A stretch of DNA of 64,000 nt from Hevea brasiliensis (Eukaryota; Streptophyta; Magnoliopsida; Malpighiales; Euphorbiaceae): NCBI RefSeq assembly GCF_030052815.1, contig NC_079496.1:68995652-69059651 (forward strand), written 5' to 3'. Positions within the stretch are counted from its first letter, which is position 1. Each line of letters begins with the position of its first letter. Below the pieces are notes generated by a model. That model worked only from the letters and a program-made list of their open reading frames with translations. It did no database searches and was not told the DNA's origin. This document shows positions 1-12,680 of this stretch, one piece after another. The translations under genes were made by a program, and so were the position numbers.

Positions 1-780
1 AGGATGCAAATGTGCCTAAGACTGTATTCAAGACTTGGTATAGGCACTATGAATTTCTGGTGATGCCGTTTAGTTTGATAAATGCACCAGCAGCTTTTAT
101 GGACTTTATGAACTGTATCTTCCATCCATACTTAGATTGGTTTGTAGTCGTCTTTATTAACGACATCCTGGTGTATTCTAAGAATAGAGAAGAAGATGAT
201 GAGCACTTGAGGATTGTTCTGCAGACATTGAGAGAGAAGAAGCTATATGCTAAGCTGTCCAATTGCGACTTTTGGTTGCATGAAATTTCTCTTCTTGGAC
301 ACATAATATCATCTGATGGGATTGGAGTGGATCCCAAGATGATTAAAGCAATAATGGAGTGGAAGCCTCCCAGAAATGCAACTGAAGTCAGAAGTTTCTT
401 GGGGCTAGCTAGGTATTACATAAGGTTTGTGAAGGGGTTTTCTTTGATAACTGCTCCACTGACCAAGTTGCTGCACAAGAATGTAAAATTTGACTAGAAT
501 GACAGATGTCAAGCCAGTTTTGAGAGGTTAAAGGCTTTGTTGACAGAGGCACCATTGTTAACACAACCAGTTTGGAGAAAAGATTTTGTGGTCTACAGTG
601 ATGCTTCCCATAATGGGTTAGGCTGTGTTCATATGCAAGAGGGGAAAGTGATCACCTATGCTTCTAGGCAGCTAAGGCCACATGAGAAGAACTACCCTAC
701 CCATGATGTGGAGTTAGCAGCGATCATATTTGCACTGAAGATATGGAGGCACAACTTGTATGGTGAAAAGTGTTACATAT
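1..780 (+). pseudogene. Gypsy pol fragment A0: reverse transcriptase and RNase H
   Basis: This is the middle of a Ty3/gypsy polyprotein and is already inside RT at the window edge. The RT palm reads through HYEFLVMPF and NAPAAFMDF to FINDILVYS. The first catalytic Asp of the usual FIDD box is Asn here (GAC to AAC), so the enzyme would be inactive. The connection ([14 protein letters not shown]) and the RNase H start ([14 protein letters not shown]) follow. An in-frame TAG at 495-497 sits where the related copies have Trp. The frame is otherwise open up to 780, where a solo LTR interrupts it; it resumes at 4878. It is most similar to the pol of A1 and A2 in this window, so I place it in family A. 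Confidence 0.93.
776..780. repeat. Target site duplication CATAT of the solo LTR
   Basis: CATAT stands directly before the LTR start (TGTAACACC at 781) and again at 4873-4877 directly after the LTR end (GTGCCACA). Removing the LTR and one copy rejoins the RNase H frame (CYIYTDH). A 5-bp duplication is the usual gypsy integrase footprint. Confidence 0.93.
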
Positions 781-3108
781 TGTAACACCCTCACTATAGC
801 AATTCCGTACATTCTACTGTTTCGGTGACTGGAGTCAGATTGGACAGCTAGAATGTCTGGAAAAATATTTAGACTAGAGTGAGGAGTCATAAATAACTCA
901 AATAATGATAAGAAAAATTTAGGAAAAATTTTAAAAATAAAATATAACCAAGTTAAATGAGCCGGTGCTCTAGCGATGGGTAACCTAGTGTGAAGTTGCG
1001 GTCTTTGCAGCTAGGACCCCTAAACTCAGGAAAAATTCATGAAATAATTTTTGGGACTCCAGAGAAGAGTCATTGAGGTTTCTATGGCATTAGAATGCCA
1101 AGAAAAGGCTTAGAAAATTTTTTCGATCGGTACAGACGATTTTGGCTAAATAAGCTAAACGAAGGGCATTTTGGTCATTTTGTCTTCAGAGATGATTTTC
1201 GGCCGACTTGTCTAGTTAAGTAAATAATTATTATGATCTAAAATATGAATAAATATTGCTAAAAATTTAATTGAAAATGAGTAGAAAAGAAAAGGAATGA
1301 AAAATGAAAGAAATTGGGAATTATGACATCACATGATGTCATTTAAATGCTAACACCCAATCACAATTTGATAAATAAAATAAAATAAAATAAAGGAGAT
1401 AAAAAAAAAACCAAACAACCATCTTCCTCATTATACTCTCATTGCCGGAAATCTCTCATCTCTCTCCCTTCCATGAAAAAAATTTCTTCATCTCTCTTAA
1501 TTTTCATTGATTTTCCTCCACAAAACCTTAGACCTCCTTCATTAAAACTTGTCTACACCACTTGGGAAGGTGTTTGATTGCCAAAAAAACCAAAGAAAGT
1601 GAAGGAAATTGAAGGGAGAAATTCTCTCCAAGGAGGTCAGTGCCATATTCTTTGCTTTTACATCTTTCTAAACATGAATTTAAGCCAAGTTGAAAATTTG
1701 ATAAAAATTGAATTAATGAGGCATGGTTATGTTCCATGAAATTTTAGCAGCCTTGACATGAGTTAGGGTTAGGAGAATTCTTTGATTTAAAGTGACATAT
1801 TAGCTACCCCTAGTATAAATTATATGATTAGCATAGCAAATTAGGAATAAGATGCATGAATTAGAGGCTTGGTCAATTAGGGTTAGGGTTTTAAAATTTA
1901 ATTTTGGGAGTGGATGAAAATGGACATAAACTAAAGTTGTAATGGTCAATTAGTGACCATTTGGCTATGATTAATGAGGAATTGAAGTGATTTGTGCCAA
2001 TGGAATTGAGGGTAGATGTGTTGCCTTTGATGACCTGCAGGTCTGGATGTGAGTCCAGCAAGTTTGGGCAGCTATAACTTGAGTTGTGTAGGTTCAATTG
2101 GTGCAGGGCTAATTAGACATAAAACTAGACACATAATGGCACAACTTTGATGAAGGACCAAACATAGGATGCCCTAAAAATTGATCAAATCCGGGTAACA
2201 CACATTCTGCCTGGGCAAAATGACCAAATGAATAATGTTCATTCATTTGGTCATAACTCACTGTAGAAATGTCCAATTAACCTAAACTTTATTCAATAGA
2301 AAGATTAGACAATTTAGGACAACTTTCATGAAGGACGAAACTCCAAATTTTGATTAGAACTTAATGAAATTTCCCACCAAACTCAGGACACCAAAACTGC
2401 CAGAATGAATTATGCCTAGAAATTCTAGGTACTGCCCTATCCAGCCAGTTATGGTATTTAGGCCATAACTTGAGCTAAAAAAACTCCAATTAGAGTGATT
2501 CAAAAAGAGAATTAAAGAAGACACAATAAGGAACAACTTTGATGAAGAAAAGTTAGCCCAGTTTCCACTGTAGAATTGTCCAATGGAACAGTAAACTTAG
2601 GTAATCAAAACTAACAAATTTTGAAATGCATCTAGGGGACTTTAAATTGCAATTGACAATTAATACTAATAAATGTAAAACTCAAAATGTGGGATCTTGG
2701 TGTAATTAGAATAAACATATCCATTAAATATGAAAAAGTCAATATTTTGATTGACTAGTAAGGTGAATAGTAATCAAAATGGTTAGCAAATTAAGATGAA
2801 GACCTAGAACCAATTCTAAGCTTAAATGCTTAGAATTGCATGACAAATGGGGACTATGCATCTTAGTCAAAATTGATAGAGGGAAATTAAGGCCATAAAT
2901 TTGAAATCTATGAAATATTCATAGATTATTTGAAACATTAAAAGTAAGTCACCTAATTGATGTGAATAGGTAGTTAGGGCTTATATGCCCATCACAAATA
3001 GAATTCATAAATATTAGTAATTCAACTTGAAATATAAAATTTGAAATTACATAAGTAGATTTTTTAATGTATAAATGAGAAAGGACAGGAAAAAGTGTTT
3101 TGAGTACA

Positions 3109-3365
3109 ATGGTACATGAACACCATTATTGTGAATTGAGATCCAAAATGAAAGATGTAAGGATTTAATGAATAAATATATGAATTATGATGAAGATAAA
3201 ATGGTACATGAACTCCATTGTTGTGAATTGAGATCCAAAATGAATGATGTAAGGATATAATGAATAAATATATGAATTATGATGAAGGTAAAATGGTACA
3301 TGAACACCATTGTTGTGAATTGAGATCCAAAATGAATGATGTAAGGAATGTATGAATTGTGATAA
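3109..3365 (+). repeat. Tandem repeat, 92-bp unit, about 2.8 copies
   Basis: The block beginning ATGGTACATGAAC recurs at 3109, 3201 and 3293, an exact 92-bp period. Units carry the same TGTGAATTGAGATCC core with few differences. It lies inside the solo LTR and is not seen in the A1 or A2 LTRs, so it is a local expansion. Confidence 0.9.
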
Positions 3366-3583
3366 ATGTATAAACTATATAGAATTGTGATTTAAAAATT
3401 TATACTTTTGCTAAGAACAAAATTAAAATGTTTTAAATTATAATTGGTACTTATAATGAAATAATGACATAAGAAGACATTAATATTTAATGGTACTTAT
3501 GTGCCCATGTATTGCCTAGACACGTGTGTCAGATTGGATAGATTGGCTTGCCAATAGGGTATTGTTTTAGCAGTACTACGAAA

Positions 3584-3683
3584 GGCTTTATGCCTGTATT
3601 CATGGCTTTATGCCCGCACTCATGGCTTTATGCCCGTACTCATAGCTTTATGCCCGTACTCATAGCTTTTATGCCCGATTATG
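3584..3683 (+). repeat. Tandem repeat, 20-bp unit, about 5 copies
   Basis: The unit GGCTTTATGCCCGTACTCAT repeats about five times with small changes. Each unit contains the short dyad GGC..GCC. The A1 and A2 LTRs carry at this position the separate hairpins ATGGCATTATGCCAT and ATGGCTTTTAGCCAT, so the array appears to have grown from that hairpin zone. Confidence 0.88.
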
Positions 3684-4872
3684 TGTTATCATGGCTTTTT
3701 AGCCATTCTGATTGCATACGTGGTTGACATTCTGTGTCCCATGGTATGACGGCCCCAGGCACCGCGGTGTCCAGAGCTGATGGGCAGAGGCATCGCTGTA
3801 TCAAGAGCCAACGACCCGTTATCTAGTTTAGTCAACCTATCATAGGTTACATGGGCAGTGAAATTTGTTAAGAATAATGTGAATTAAATGAATGAATAAG
3901 AAAGAAACTAGAATTAGTTTTAAAATTTTATTTACTATGAAATAATCCAAACACCTATGAAATGTTGAGTGAAAGGATAAAAGATTAGCAAAATAGATAT
4001 CATTTAAATAAATAATTACAACTGCATCTTCTGAAATAACATAAATAAAAATGTAATATACTAATATATTTCGTATTTTGTATATCACTATAGTAAATTT
4101 AGGAAACAAGCGATTCCAAAGAACAATATAATATGACAAAAGATAATTAATATTAGGAATTCCATATGAAATGAAAATAATTCTTGATTACTCAAATTAG
4201 GTTTTATTTCCATCCGTATTTTATATATATATTATTTTCTTGTTATATTATTGCACCACTAAGTAGAAATGCTTAGCGCGATGGATTTGTTTCCTTCGTA
4301 CAGGTACTGAAGGCAAAACCCAGTGGATATTAGACTAGGATTTTGAAGTCCAGATCTACAGAAGTGTCAGAAGGGTTCAAGGTTGTCACCTACTCAGCAA
4401 TGCATGTAGATAGGGCCCATATAAGTTATTTTATGCATTTTGTATATTATGTAAATTATGAACTTGTGTAATTAGTTTATAAATCATGTAAATTTATGTA
4501 ATTTGAAAATTTTTACATATGAATTCAGTATGAATGGAAAATGTATGGAAATGATTATGAAATTGAAAAATATGGATAAGATTTGAAATATGAGATAATT
4601 ATGAGAATGATTGATGAGATAATCATGATTTGCATAGATAAGATTTTATTGTAAAAACATTATTGAAAATTTCAAACAGGTGAATAGTGAATCACGTCAA
4701 TCGATAATAAAATAGAAGAAACTCTACTGGTTTCTCCGTCAAAAAATAATTGATATTAAAATATAACGACTTTAATATTTTGAAAGAATAAAGTAAGATA
4801 AGATAGGGTGCTCCGGCAACGAGTGTGACATGTCTCATGCGGCTACACTGTAGCCGGGTGAGGGGTGCCACA

Positions 4873-5353
4873 CATATACACAGACCACAGAAGTCTCAAA
4901 TATTTGCCAACCTAGAAGGAGCTCAACCTTAGACAGAGGCGATGGATTGAGTTCCTGAAGGACTATAATTGTGTGATAGACTACCATCCTTGGAAGGCAA
5001 ATGTAGTTGCTGATGCCTTGAGCAGAAAGTCCATTGCAACATTGAGATCTTTGAATGCCCGTCTATCCTTAGCTCATGATGGAGCTATTTTAGCTGAGTT
5101 GCAAGTGAAGCCAAACTTGCTACAGCAGATTCAAGATGGGCAGAAGGTAGATGAGAAACCAATGGCTATTATGTACAAAATCACAAAGGGCAAAGAGACA
5201 GAATATGAAATGAAAGAGATGGGTGTTTGTATTACAAAGGAAGAGTGTGTGTACCAGATAATGAGGAATTGAAGACCAGTATTCTGAAAGAAGCACACCA
5301 CAGTGTTTATGCTATGCACCCAGGAAGTACTAAAATGTACCGTGATCTAAAAC
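4873..5353 (+). pseudogene. Gypsy pol fragment A0, continued: end of RNase H and start of integrase
   Basis: This continues the pol frame of 1-780 beyond the solo LTR; the first five bases are the duplicated target. It covers the end of RNase H ([29 protein letters not shown]) and the linker to the integrase zinc-binding region, ending in the coding stretch for KMYRDLK. There is a TAG for Gln just after YLPT, and the frame shifts near 5205-5275. The fragment stops abruptly at 5353, where a reverse family-B LTR begins. The rest of this integrase is not identified in the window. Confidence 0.9.
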
Positions 5354-8096
5354 TGTCACACCCTACCCCTCTATAAGGCATGGCATGATCCCGTAGTATA
5401 CCTAATGAATTACCAAACTTTGCCTACTGATAAGCCATTAAATACACTACAAGGGATTTTAAACCTTTTCTTATTTCTTTTTATAGTGGTGAGCATTTTT
5501 GACAGGTGTTAAATTTTTTTTTTTTACTAAAGTGAAACCAAATAACAAATTTGAGTATCAATAATTTCTGTAAAAATTTTAGTAGAGTGCTATCTGTATT
5601 CTGAATAAAACGGTTCTTCAAAAACTTGTAAAAAAGCACTTCTAATATAATTTTCAATCCCAAACTCTAATAATAGTTCAACACAATAAATTTCTCAATT
5701 CAATTCAACATCAATTTTTCAGTGTTTCCAAAAGCTGAGATAAAAGAAACATGTCACAATATTTTTACAAGCCAAAATAATTTACAATTTTAGTTTACAA
5801 CTGCTCAAGACTAAGTATAATATATACATACAGTGCACATATATTACAACAAAAACTACAAAATATGGTATACTTAATGTACCCGGCGAAATCTCAAAGT
5901 ATAGCATAAGCAGCCTACTCTGCTGCTCAGTCCGTCTGTTTACCTGCGATAGCAATGAAAAAGCGATCGCTAAGCCAATGTCTCAGTGGTGCACAACATT
6001 AAGAAAATACAATTTAAAACCATAAACCATAAATCATATGAACTGTGGATACTTAAAATCATAGTTGAATTCAAAAGACAGAGAATGTCATAAAGAATTT
6101 AAACTCCATTTCACAATATCACAATAAATATCAATAAATCACATGCACAGCTTAATCATTATTCCATAGTCTAATTCGTCCCAAAAGCCAATGGCTAGTG
6201 AGGAATAACATAGCTAGCTAGCAAATAAACGAGTACTCATCCTATTCGTCCTCAACAGGCACACACCTCAACACTTCAGCCAGAGAGGGAATTCAAAGTC
6301 AATTCGTCCCACTAGACAAGCTAGCGAGGAATTCAATCAAATATACATGATAGCTGTGGTTTTAAACCATTTGCAATATTTTTCAATCAATAAGTATCCA
6401 TCAAATATCATTCAAACAATTTTCCACTATTTAAAACAATAACATACAAATTGTCATAATTTATTTCAATTGAAAATTCAAAAGAAATAACTGTTGTGCA
6501 CAAACCTCTGAAGTGTAACCTCTTGGCCCTGACTCAGTGTTTCCTTCCCCTTTCCTGAGTCTTTGCTAACTGAAATACATAATTTGAAGTATTTCAGTAC
6601 TCATTTAAACTGTCTCTGACAATAAGATTCAATAATTAATTTATTTAATTCTATTATTTTCCTTAGTCAACCTATAATGTTGACCCTTGATGCACTCTAG
6701 GTGAATTAGGTTTAATGTTACCGATATGTCACATTTTGCATTTCAATATGCTACCAATATAGTGCAATTTACCATTTTTACAAGTTGGCATTCATTGCCA
6801 AATTATTTCAAGCATCATTGTATGTAAATGTCAAGTTCTCAATTTTTGTGTGCTAGATTGGTCTAGCTTAAAGTCTTATTTTTCTTGGTTTTTAGCTTCT
6901 GGTGAAAGAATAAAAATTGTAGCTCTATGTCTTATTGCACTGGGGGCAAAATTTCAGGTCATTCTAAGTTGTATAGACCAAGATATGGTCAATTTACTAA
7001 AGCTAGATAGATTGCACTAAAATGGCAACTTTAGGTCATTTTTAGGTCATTTTTTTGTTCTGGCAGTTTTTATATCTGAACTTGTACAAGCTATTTGACT
7101 TGCTTATGGTCATTTCTGAGTTTTGGTGTCTTCATAATAATTGTATCTCTATGTCTAATCTATTCATGGTAAAAATTTTAGGTCATTTGGACCTATTTTG
7201 AGTGAGTTATGGCCAAAACACTAACTGCTGCCCAAATGGTCAATTTTCAGGCTTTCAAGTCACTAATCTCGAATTGGTCATTTTTAAGGTCAGTTTTTCG
7301 GCAGAATTTTGGCAACATTTCTACATGAAAGTTGGCCTATTTGGTGTCTAGTTTCACCCCTCATTGGCTTCATACCAATTGGGTTCACAATTTTGCACTT
7401 ATAACCTAATTTAGGTGCTGCCAACAATACATAACCTGCATAAGACAATTACACTTCCAATTTAACATTCCTTCTCCTCCTCATGACTTCATTATTCATT
7501 CATAGCACTTCTACAAATACCAAACACAATTCTAGAAAGCATATTGGGTAGAACACTAAAATGCTTAATGCACACAATTCACCATTAAAGTCCAACATTC
7601 AATTACACGAAATACAACATACTTCAACACCAATATTTCACATACACATCTATGAAAAACTACATATGCTGCCTACTATTTAACACCATCACATTTCATC
7701 AATAATTCACATAAACTCACATACAATTTCATAGTATTATAGGCTGCCAAACATGGCAGTTTACCAAAGTATCAAGACCCATTTTCAAACCTTTAATTCA
7801 AGCACTAACATGCACATCCTTGAATATTAACTTACTACATCTTCCATTTGAGTTAATCAACCTTAATTTCCATCCATTTGAGGTAAGAAAAACTCAAACA
7901 CAATAAACCTTCATGGCTGCCGAAAATGGACAAATTCATATCTCACTATTTTCTTCATTTCTCTTCACCAAAATACTCACCTCAACCTAAACACAAGGTT
8001 TACTAAAGCAAGGGAGAGGATTTGGAAACTTACCATTGTTGGAGCTTGTTAAAACTTCACCAAATCTCATCCTTTTTGTTCCCTATAATCTACCCA
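5354..8096 (-). repeat. Reverse LTR of gypsy family B (B0), first part
   Basis: It starts TGTCACACCCTACCCC, the reverse complement of the family-B LTR end GGGTAGGGTGTGACA. Downstream it matches the reverse complement of the B1 LTR in order: the poly-T/A block, the GCGATAGC hairpin zone near 5946, the CTAGCTAGC block and the TTAAAACTTCACCAAA block near 8050. It stops inside the LTR at 8096 where B1 is inserted, and its remainder lies at 40068 to about 40300. No internal domain belonging to it is visible, so it may be a solo LTR or a fragment. The 2.7 kb holds no gene. Confidence 0.87.
8092..8096. repeat. Target site duplication ACCCA of element B1
   Basis: ACCCA at 8092-8096 abuts the B1 5' end, and ACCCA at 40063-40067 abuts its 3' end. 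The 32 kb span shows that everything between belongs to one insertion event plus later nested insertions. Confidence 0.93.
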
Positions 8097-11000
8097 TGTA
8101 ACACCTCTATGTTCGGTAGTGCGTTCTACTGTTTGGGTGACCAGTGTTGTCCGGACAGCTAGGATGCCTAGAACTACATTTAGATATGGGTGAGGAGACA
8201 TAAAATAATGAAACACTAGAAAAGAAAATACAAGAAAAACGAAGGAAAAATAATAGCAATGAAATGTAACCAAGTTAAACGAGCCGAGAACCATAGCGAT
8301 GGGTGACCGCACCGGGAAGTTGCGGCATGGACCGTTGACTAGCCCTGACTGCGAGGAACCTTAGAAAATATTTTTAAGACATAATTAATGACTTATTGAA
8401 GTATAAATATCATTAGAAATATAAAAAAAATTAATTAATTAATACAAAGAAAAACGAGAAATCGAGAAAATGACAAAACTCGGTGTTATCGAAAAATTGA
8501 GAATGCAACCCGAACAAGGGCATTGTGGTCATTTGATACCCCGAGTTGTCTTTTGACCTAAATATCCATTAAAAATAAATGTTATTACACTTGGAAAATG
8601 TCATGAAAAATTAAATTGTGACACATTATAAGAATAGTGAAAGAAATGGGGGATAAAAACTAAATTATGAAAGTTTAACATTAAAAATTATTTTTAATCC
8701 TATTAGTGCTCCACTAACACCATTAAAGTGGACCATTAAACATAAAATGGACAGCCACTTCACTCATCTTCTTCAACCTCACTCACCTTGCCGAATTGAA
8801 ATAGTTCTTAAAACCTCCATGGACGGCCAACCATGGCCAAAGCTTCCTAACCTACATACAAGCATGAAGTGAGCCCCTTTTCCACTTAATTTCTTCACTA
8901 AAGTTTGTCCATACAACTTCGGCAGTAGATAGGCAGCAAGAAAGTTAAGTTTTGGTGAGGTTTTGAAGAATTTCAAAAGTAGTAAGTATGTATTTCTAAT
9001 TCTTGTTTCATTAAACTTTGAATGGGTGTTGTGGGTAGTTGATTTGTGGAAGGATTTTTGAAGTTTGATGAATGAGTGGAAATGTACATTTTGGTAGCCA
9101 TGGAACCTCAATAAGAACAGCTTATTCTTGCATGTAAATAGTGGTTGGAATGATGATTTAAATGTTTGATTGTATTATAGTTGAATTCCATGTGTAAGGT
9201 TTGATTTAGAAGCTTAAAAAGTGAAAATGACAATTGATGGATATGTGTAAATTTGTGGCAGCCTCATGAAGAAGATTGGTGTGTTTGAGTTCATGAAATA
9301 TTGTTGAATTATGTTGTCATTGATGGCAGCATGTGTATATGAATAATTGTTTGAATTTGGATATGTGTATAATGGTTTGAATTTGGATATGTAAATGAGG
9401 TATGTCTTGTGGTTAATTATTGTAATTGGACTTGGAAAATTCTGTATTATAGGGTGTATGTTGAGAGTGATTACAAGCTGCCAAAATGACAAAAAATGTG
9501 AAGTAAAGTGTGTTAGTGTTATGGTACAAACCAGAATTGGCAGGGATGTGTAACTTGGTAAGTGTTGAATGTGTCCTTTGGTATGTGTTGAAGAGTGTGT
9601 AGCAAGGCAGTGTGTGTTTTAGCTTAGAACCTTAAGTGTGTGACTCTAATTGGTATGAGACCAATTGGAAGTGAAATTAGGCACAAAATGTGCCAACTTT
9701 CATGAAGGAAGCTTACCAAAATTCTGCCTAGAAGGTGACTTGAAAAATGACCAAATCTGGATTAGTGCTTTGAAAGCCTGAAAATTGACCAATTGAGTAG
9801 TAGTTAGTATTTTGATCATAAATTACTCAAAACAGGTCCAATTGACCTGAAATTTTTACTATGAATAGTTGAGACATATATCTACAATTCTTATGAAGAC
9901 ACTAAAGCCCAGAAATGGCTAGAACCAAGCCAAATTGCTTGCACAAGTTCAGGTCCAAAAACTGGCCGAACCAAAAGTGACCTAAAAATGACCTAAACCT
10001 ACCATTTTGGAACATTCTGTCCAGCATTGGTAAATTGACCATAACTTGGTCTACACAACTCAGAATGACCTGAAATTATGTCCTGCGTGCAATAAGACAT
10101 AGACCTACAAGTTTATAGTTTTGACCGAAACTCGAAAATCGAGGGAACTAGGTCGTCCGGCTAGGTCAAATTAGTATACCGAAATCCAGCAAATTGCAAT
10201 AAAATGCAATATACTTGAAAGTAAATTTGGCAACATGTACCAACACTAAAAGGCCATAAAATGTGACATATTGGTAACATTAAACCTAATTTACCTAGAG
10301 TGCATCGAGGGTCAACATCTTAGGTTGACTAAGGAAATAATAGAATTCAATAAGTTAATTATTAAGCTTTATTCTTAGAGACAGTTTAAATGAGTACTGA
10401 AACACTTCAAATTGTGTGTTTCAGTTAGCAAAGACTCAGGGAAGGGGAAGGAAACACTGAGTCAGAGCCAAGAGACATTTATCAGAGGTTTGTGCACAAT
10501 AGTTACTTCTTTTGAATTTTCAATTGAAATGAATTATGACAAATTGTCTATTATTGTTTAAATTGTGAAAAATTGTCTTAATGATATTTGATGGATACTT
10601 ATTGATTGAAAAGCATTGTAAATGGTTTGAAACCACAGCTATCATGTATATTGATTGAATTCCTCGCTAGCTTGTCTAGTGGGATGAATTGACTTTGAAT
10701 TCCCTCTCTGGCTGAAGTGTTGAGGTGTGTGCCTGTTGAGGACGAATAGAATGAGTACTCATATTATTGCTAGCTAGCTATGTTATTCCTCATTAGCCAT
10801 CGGCTCTTAGGACGAATTGGACTTTGGAACATGATTAAGCTATGTGTGATTTTATTGATATTTATTGTGATATTGTGATATTGTGAAATGGAGTATAAAT
10901 TCTTTATGACATTCACTATCTTTGAATTTAATTATGGTTTTAAGTATCCATTATTTATAAGACTTATGATTTGTGATTTAAAGTTGCATTGTGTTAATGT

Positions 11001-11671
11001 TGTGCACCACTGAGACATTGGCTCAGTGATAGCTTTTCATTATTGTCGCAGGTAGACAGACTGACAGGACTGCAAACTAGGCTGCTAGTGCTACACTGAG
11101 AGATCATCGGGTATATTGAGTATACCATATTTTGCATTTCGTATTGTAATGTATGTTCACTGTATGTATATATTGTTCTTGGTTTTGAGCAGTTGTAAAT
11201 TAAAATTGTACATTAAAGTTGTAAACTAAATTTATAAATTATTTTGGCTTATAAAATTTGTGATATATTTCTTTTATCTCAGTTTTGAAAACACTGGAAA
11301 AATTATTGTGGATTTGTGTTGTCAAGTGTTGAGAAACTTATTATGTTGATTAAATATTGGAGTTTGGGGATTGAACAAAATATAAGAAGTGCTTTTTTAC
11401 TGGTTTTTGAAGATTTGTTTTGTTCAAAATACAGATGGCACTCTGCCAAAATTTTTACAGAAATTATTATTTCTTCAAATGTGTTATTTGGTTTTACTTC
11501 AGTTAAAATTTTTTTAACACTTGTAAATAGTGCTCACCACTGTAAAAAGAAGTAAGAAAAGGTTTAAAATCCCTTATAGTGTATTTAATGGGTTATCAGT
11601 AGACGAAGTTAGTAATTCGTTAGGTATACTACGGGATCATGTTATGCCTTACAGAAGGGTAGGGTGTGATA
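8097..11671 (+). repeat. 5' LTR of B1 (3575 bp)
   Basis: It runs from TGTAACACCTC to GGGTAGGGTGTGATA; the terminal CA has become TA. The match to the 3' LTR (26971-28015 plus 37540-40062) is close throughout, with scattered differences by eye. It carries a hairpin CACTGAG/CTCAGTG (11008-11014 with 11022-11028) followed by a GATAGC..GTCGC block that is conserved in B0, D1 and the LTR at 61595. No clear TATA box could be picked. The short open frames in it do not match any protein seen elsewhere in the window. Confidence 0.92.
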
Positions 11672-11679
11672 TATTTTAG

Positions 11680-11691
11680 CGGTATCAGAGC
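11680..11691 (+). other. Primer binding site of B1 (tRNA-Met type)
   Basis: CGGTATCAGAGC lies 8 bp after the LTR end. It matches the plant initiator tRNA-Met type site TGGTATCAGAGC except for the first base. Confidence 0.85.
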
Positions 11692-11859
11692 TAGTTTTTA
11701 AATTCTGTTTTTACCTGTAATTTGAATATTCTTTCTTCATAGTACAACTGCTCAATGTCATTGTTTGATACATATAGTACATTACATTATAAATATGCAC
11801 TAATGGGAGGAAATCTCCTTGTGTTATTATTCAGGAGGTCTAAGATCCTTGAATTGACT

Positions 11860-12066
11860 ATGGAAGAGGGTGATCGTTCAGTCGATCAATCTATAGAAGC
11901 TGAGGTACAAGGGGATGCCCCAGCCCCTCAGAGAGTCGAAAGCTCGACTTTACCAGCCCCACCTGTACAAATTACTGCACAAATGGCCCAACAAATGGCC
12001 ACTTTCTTTCAACAAATGGCTGATAATCTGTCAGCCCAAGCCCAAGTACAAACCCAACCCCCATAA
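11860..12066 (+). pseudogene. gag N-terminal remnant of B1
   Basis: The likely gag start is the ATG at 11860 (MEEGDRSVDQSIEAEV). The product is acidic and then Pro/Gln-rich, with the repeated QQMA motifs typical of the N-terminus of this gag type (compare FQQMAEFFKQMA in A1). It ends at TAA 12064-12066. The next about 155 bp lead directly into the zinc-knuckle region. The capsid part, several hundred bp in A1, is missing, so this is an internally deleted gag. An upstream ATG at 11755 is in frame but sits in the leader. Confidence 0.8.
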
Positions 12067-12222
12067 GGGCAGTGTGAAATATAGAAGAGGGAGAAACCTA
12101 TGGGTCAGAGCTTGAGCAGTAATTTGGGGAAGAGAAAAGAATTTGAGGAGCCCCGATCATCAGGGCAGATACCACCAAGGTCCAGTCGTCGAACAACTAG
12201 AATTTCCTACCCTCCCCGCTAA

Positions 12223-12680
12223 TGTGAAACTTATGGAAGAAATCATGGTGGGGTATGCTACAAGGCCATAGGAGCCTGTTATAACTGTGGAGGCACAGGG
12301 CACTTTGCCAAAGACTGCACCAGTACTCGCAGAGTTGGACCACCTCCTACTACTGCTAAAGGGTCAATTCAGAGCCCTGTCACCAGAGGTTCACAACCAC
12401 TTAGCAGAGGTAGAGGCAGGGGTAGAGGTAGTCCAGCAGGCAGCCAAGGCATAGTGAATCAATCAGAGCAAGGCAGAGCTCTAGTCAGAGTTTACGCAAT
12501 GAGACAGAGAGAAGAGTTCGAGACATCTGATGTTGTGGCTGGTACCTTTTCAACTTTTAATCAAGATGTGTTTGTGTTGTTTGATCCGGGTTCTACCCAT
12601 TCTGATGTGAGTACTAGCATAATTGATTGCATTGCTATTCCATGTGTGAAAATGGACTTTGAGGTGCTAGTAACAAGTCC
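12223..12680 (+). pseudogene. B1 gag zinc knuckles and start of protease
   Basis: One reading frame is open across this segment. It starts with a damaged first knuckle (CETYGRNHGGVC, where the family has Cys at the Tyr), then the CCHC knuckle CYNCGGTGHFAKDC, a Gly/Arg run (RGRGRGRG) and the protease start with LFDPGSTHSDVS. DPG in place of DSG/DTG is also seen in A1 and looks normal for the lineage. A TAA immediately before (12220-12222) probably replaces CAA. The frame is cut at 12680 by A1 and continues without shift at 23681. Confidence 0.85.
12676..12680. repeat. Target site duplication AGTCC/AGTCT of element A1
   Basis: AGTCC precedes the A1 5' LTR, and AGTCT (23676-23680) follows its 3' LTR, a single late C-to-T change. 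Deleting A1 and the second copy restores the protease frame as SPLGQEV. Confidence 0.88.

Larger units (their letters stand above)
781..4872 (+). mobile_element. Solo LTR, gypsy family A (4.09 kb)
   Basis: A complete LTR runs from TGTAACACC to GGGTGCCACA, flanked by 5-bp duplications and with no internal domain. It is what remains after recombination between the two LTRs of an element inserted in A0 pol. It aligns by eye along its length with the LTRs of A1 and A2: the same start, the same ccaatagggt / cagtact block near 3550, the CTAAG...CTTAG block near 4260 and the same end. It is about 1 kb longer than those LTRs, partly through internal tandem repeats (3109-3365, 3584-3683). A TA-rich run near 4222-4233 upstream of the conserved hairpin is a possible TATA box, unproven. 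Confidence 0.93.

Noticed and set aside
1878..1896. Telomere-like GGTTAGGGTT text (also near 45850)
   Set aside because: Only two short units within an LTR; no tandem run and not the plant TTTAGGG repeat.
8067..8312. 81-residue minus-strand frame near the start of B1
   Set aside because: It crosses the B1 insertion junction, so it joins two unrelated sequences; a chance frame.
11316..11555. Small open frame in the B1 5' LTR as a possible accessory gene
   Set aside because: It is disrupted in the 3' LTR copy of the same element and in the reverse family-B LTRs; chance frame in A/T-rich sequence.
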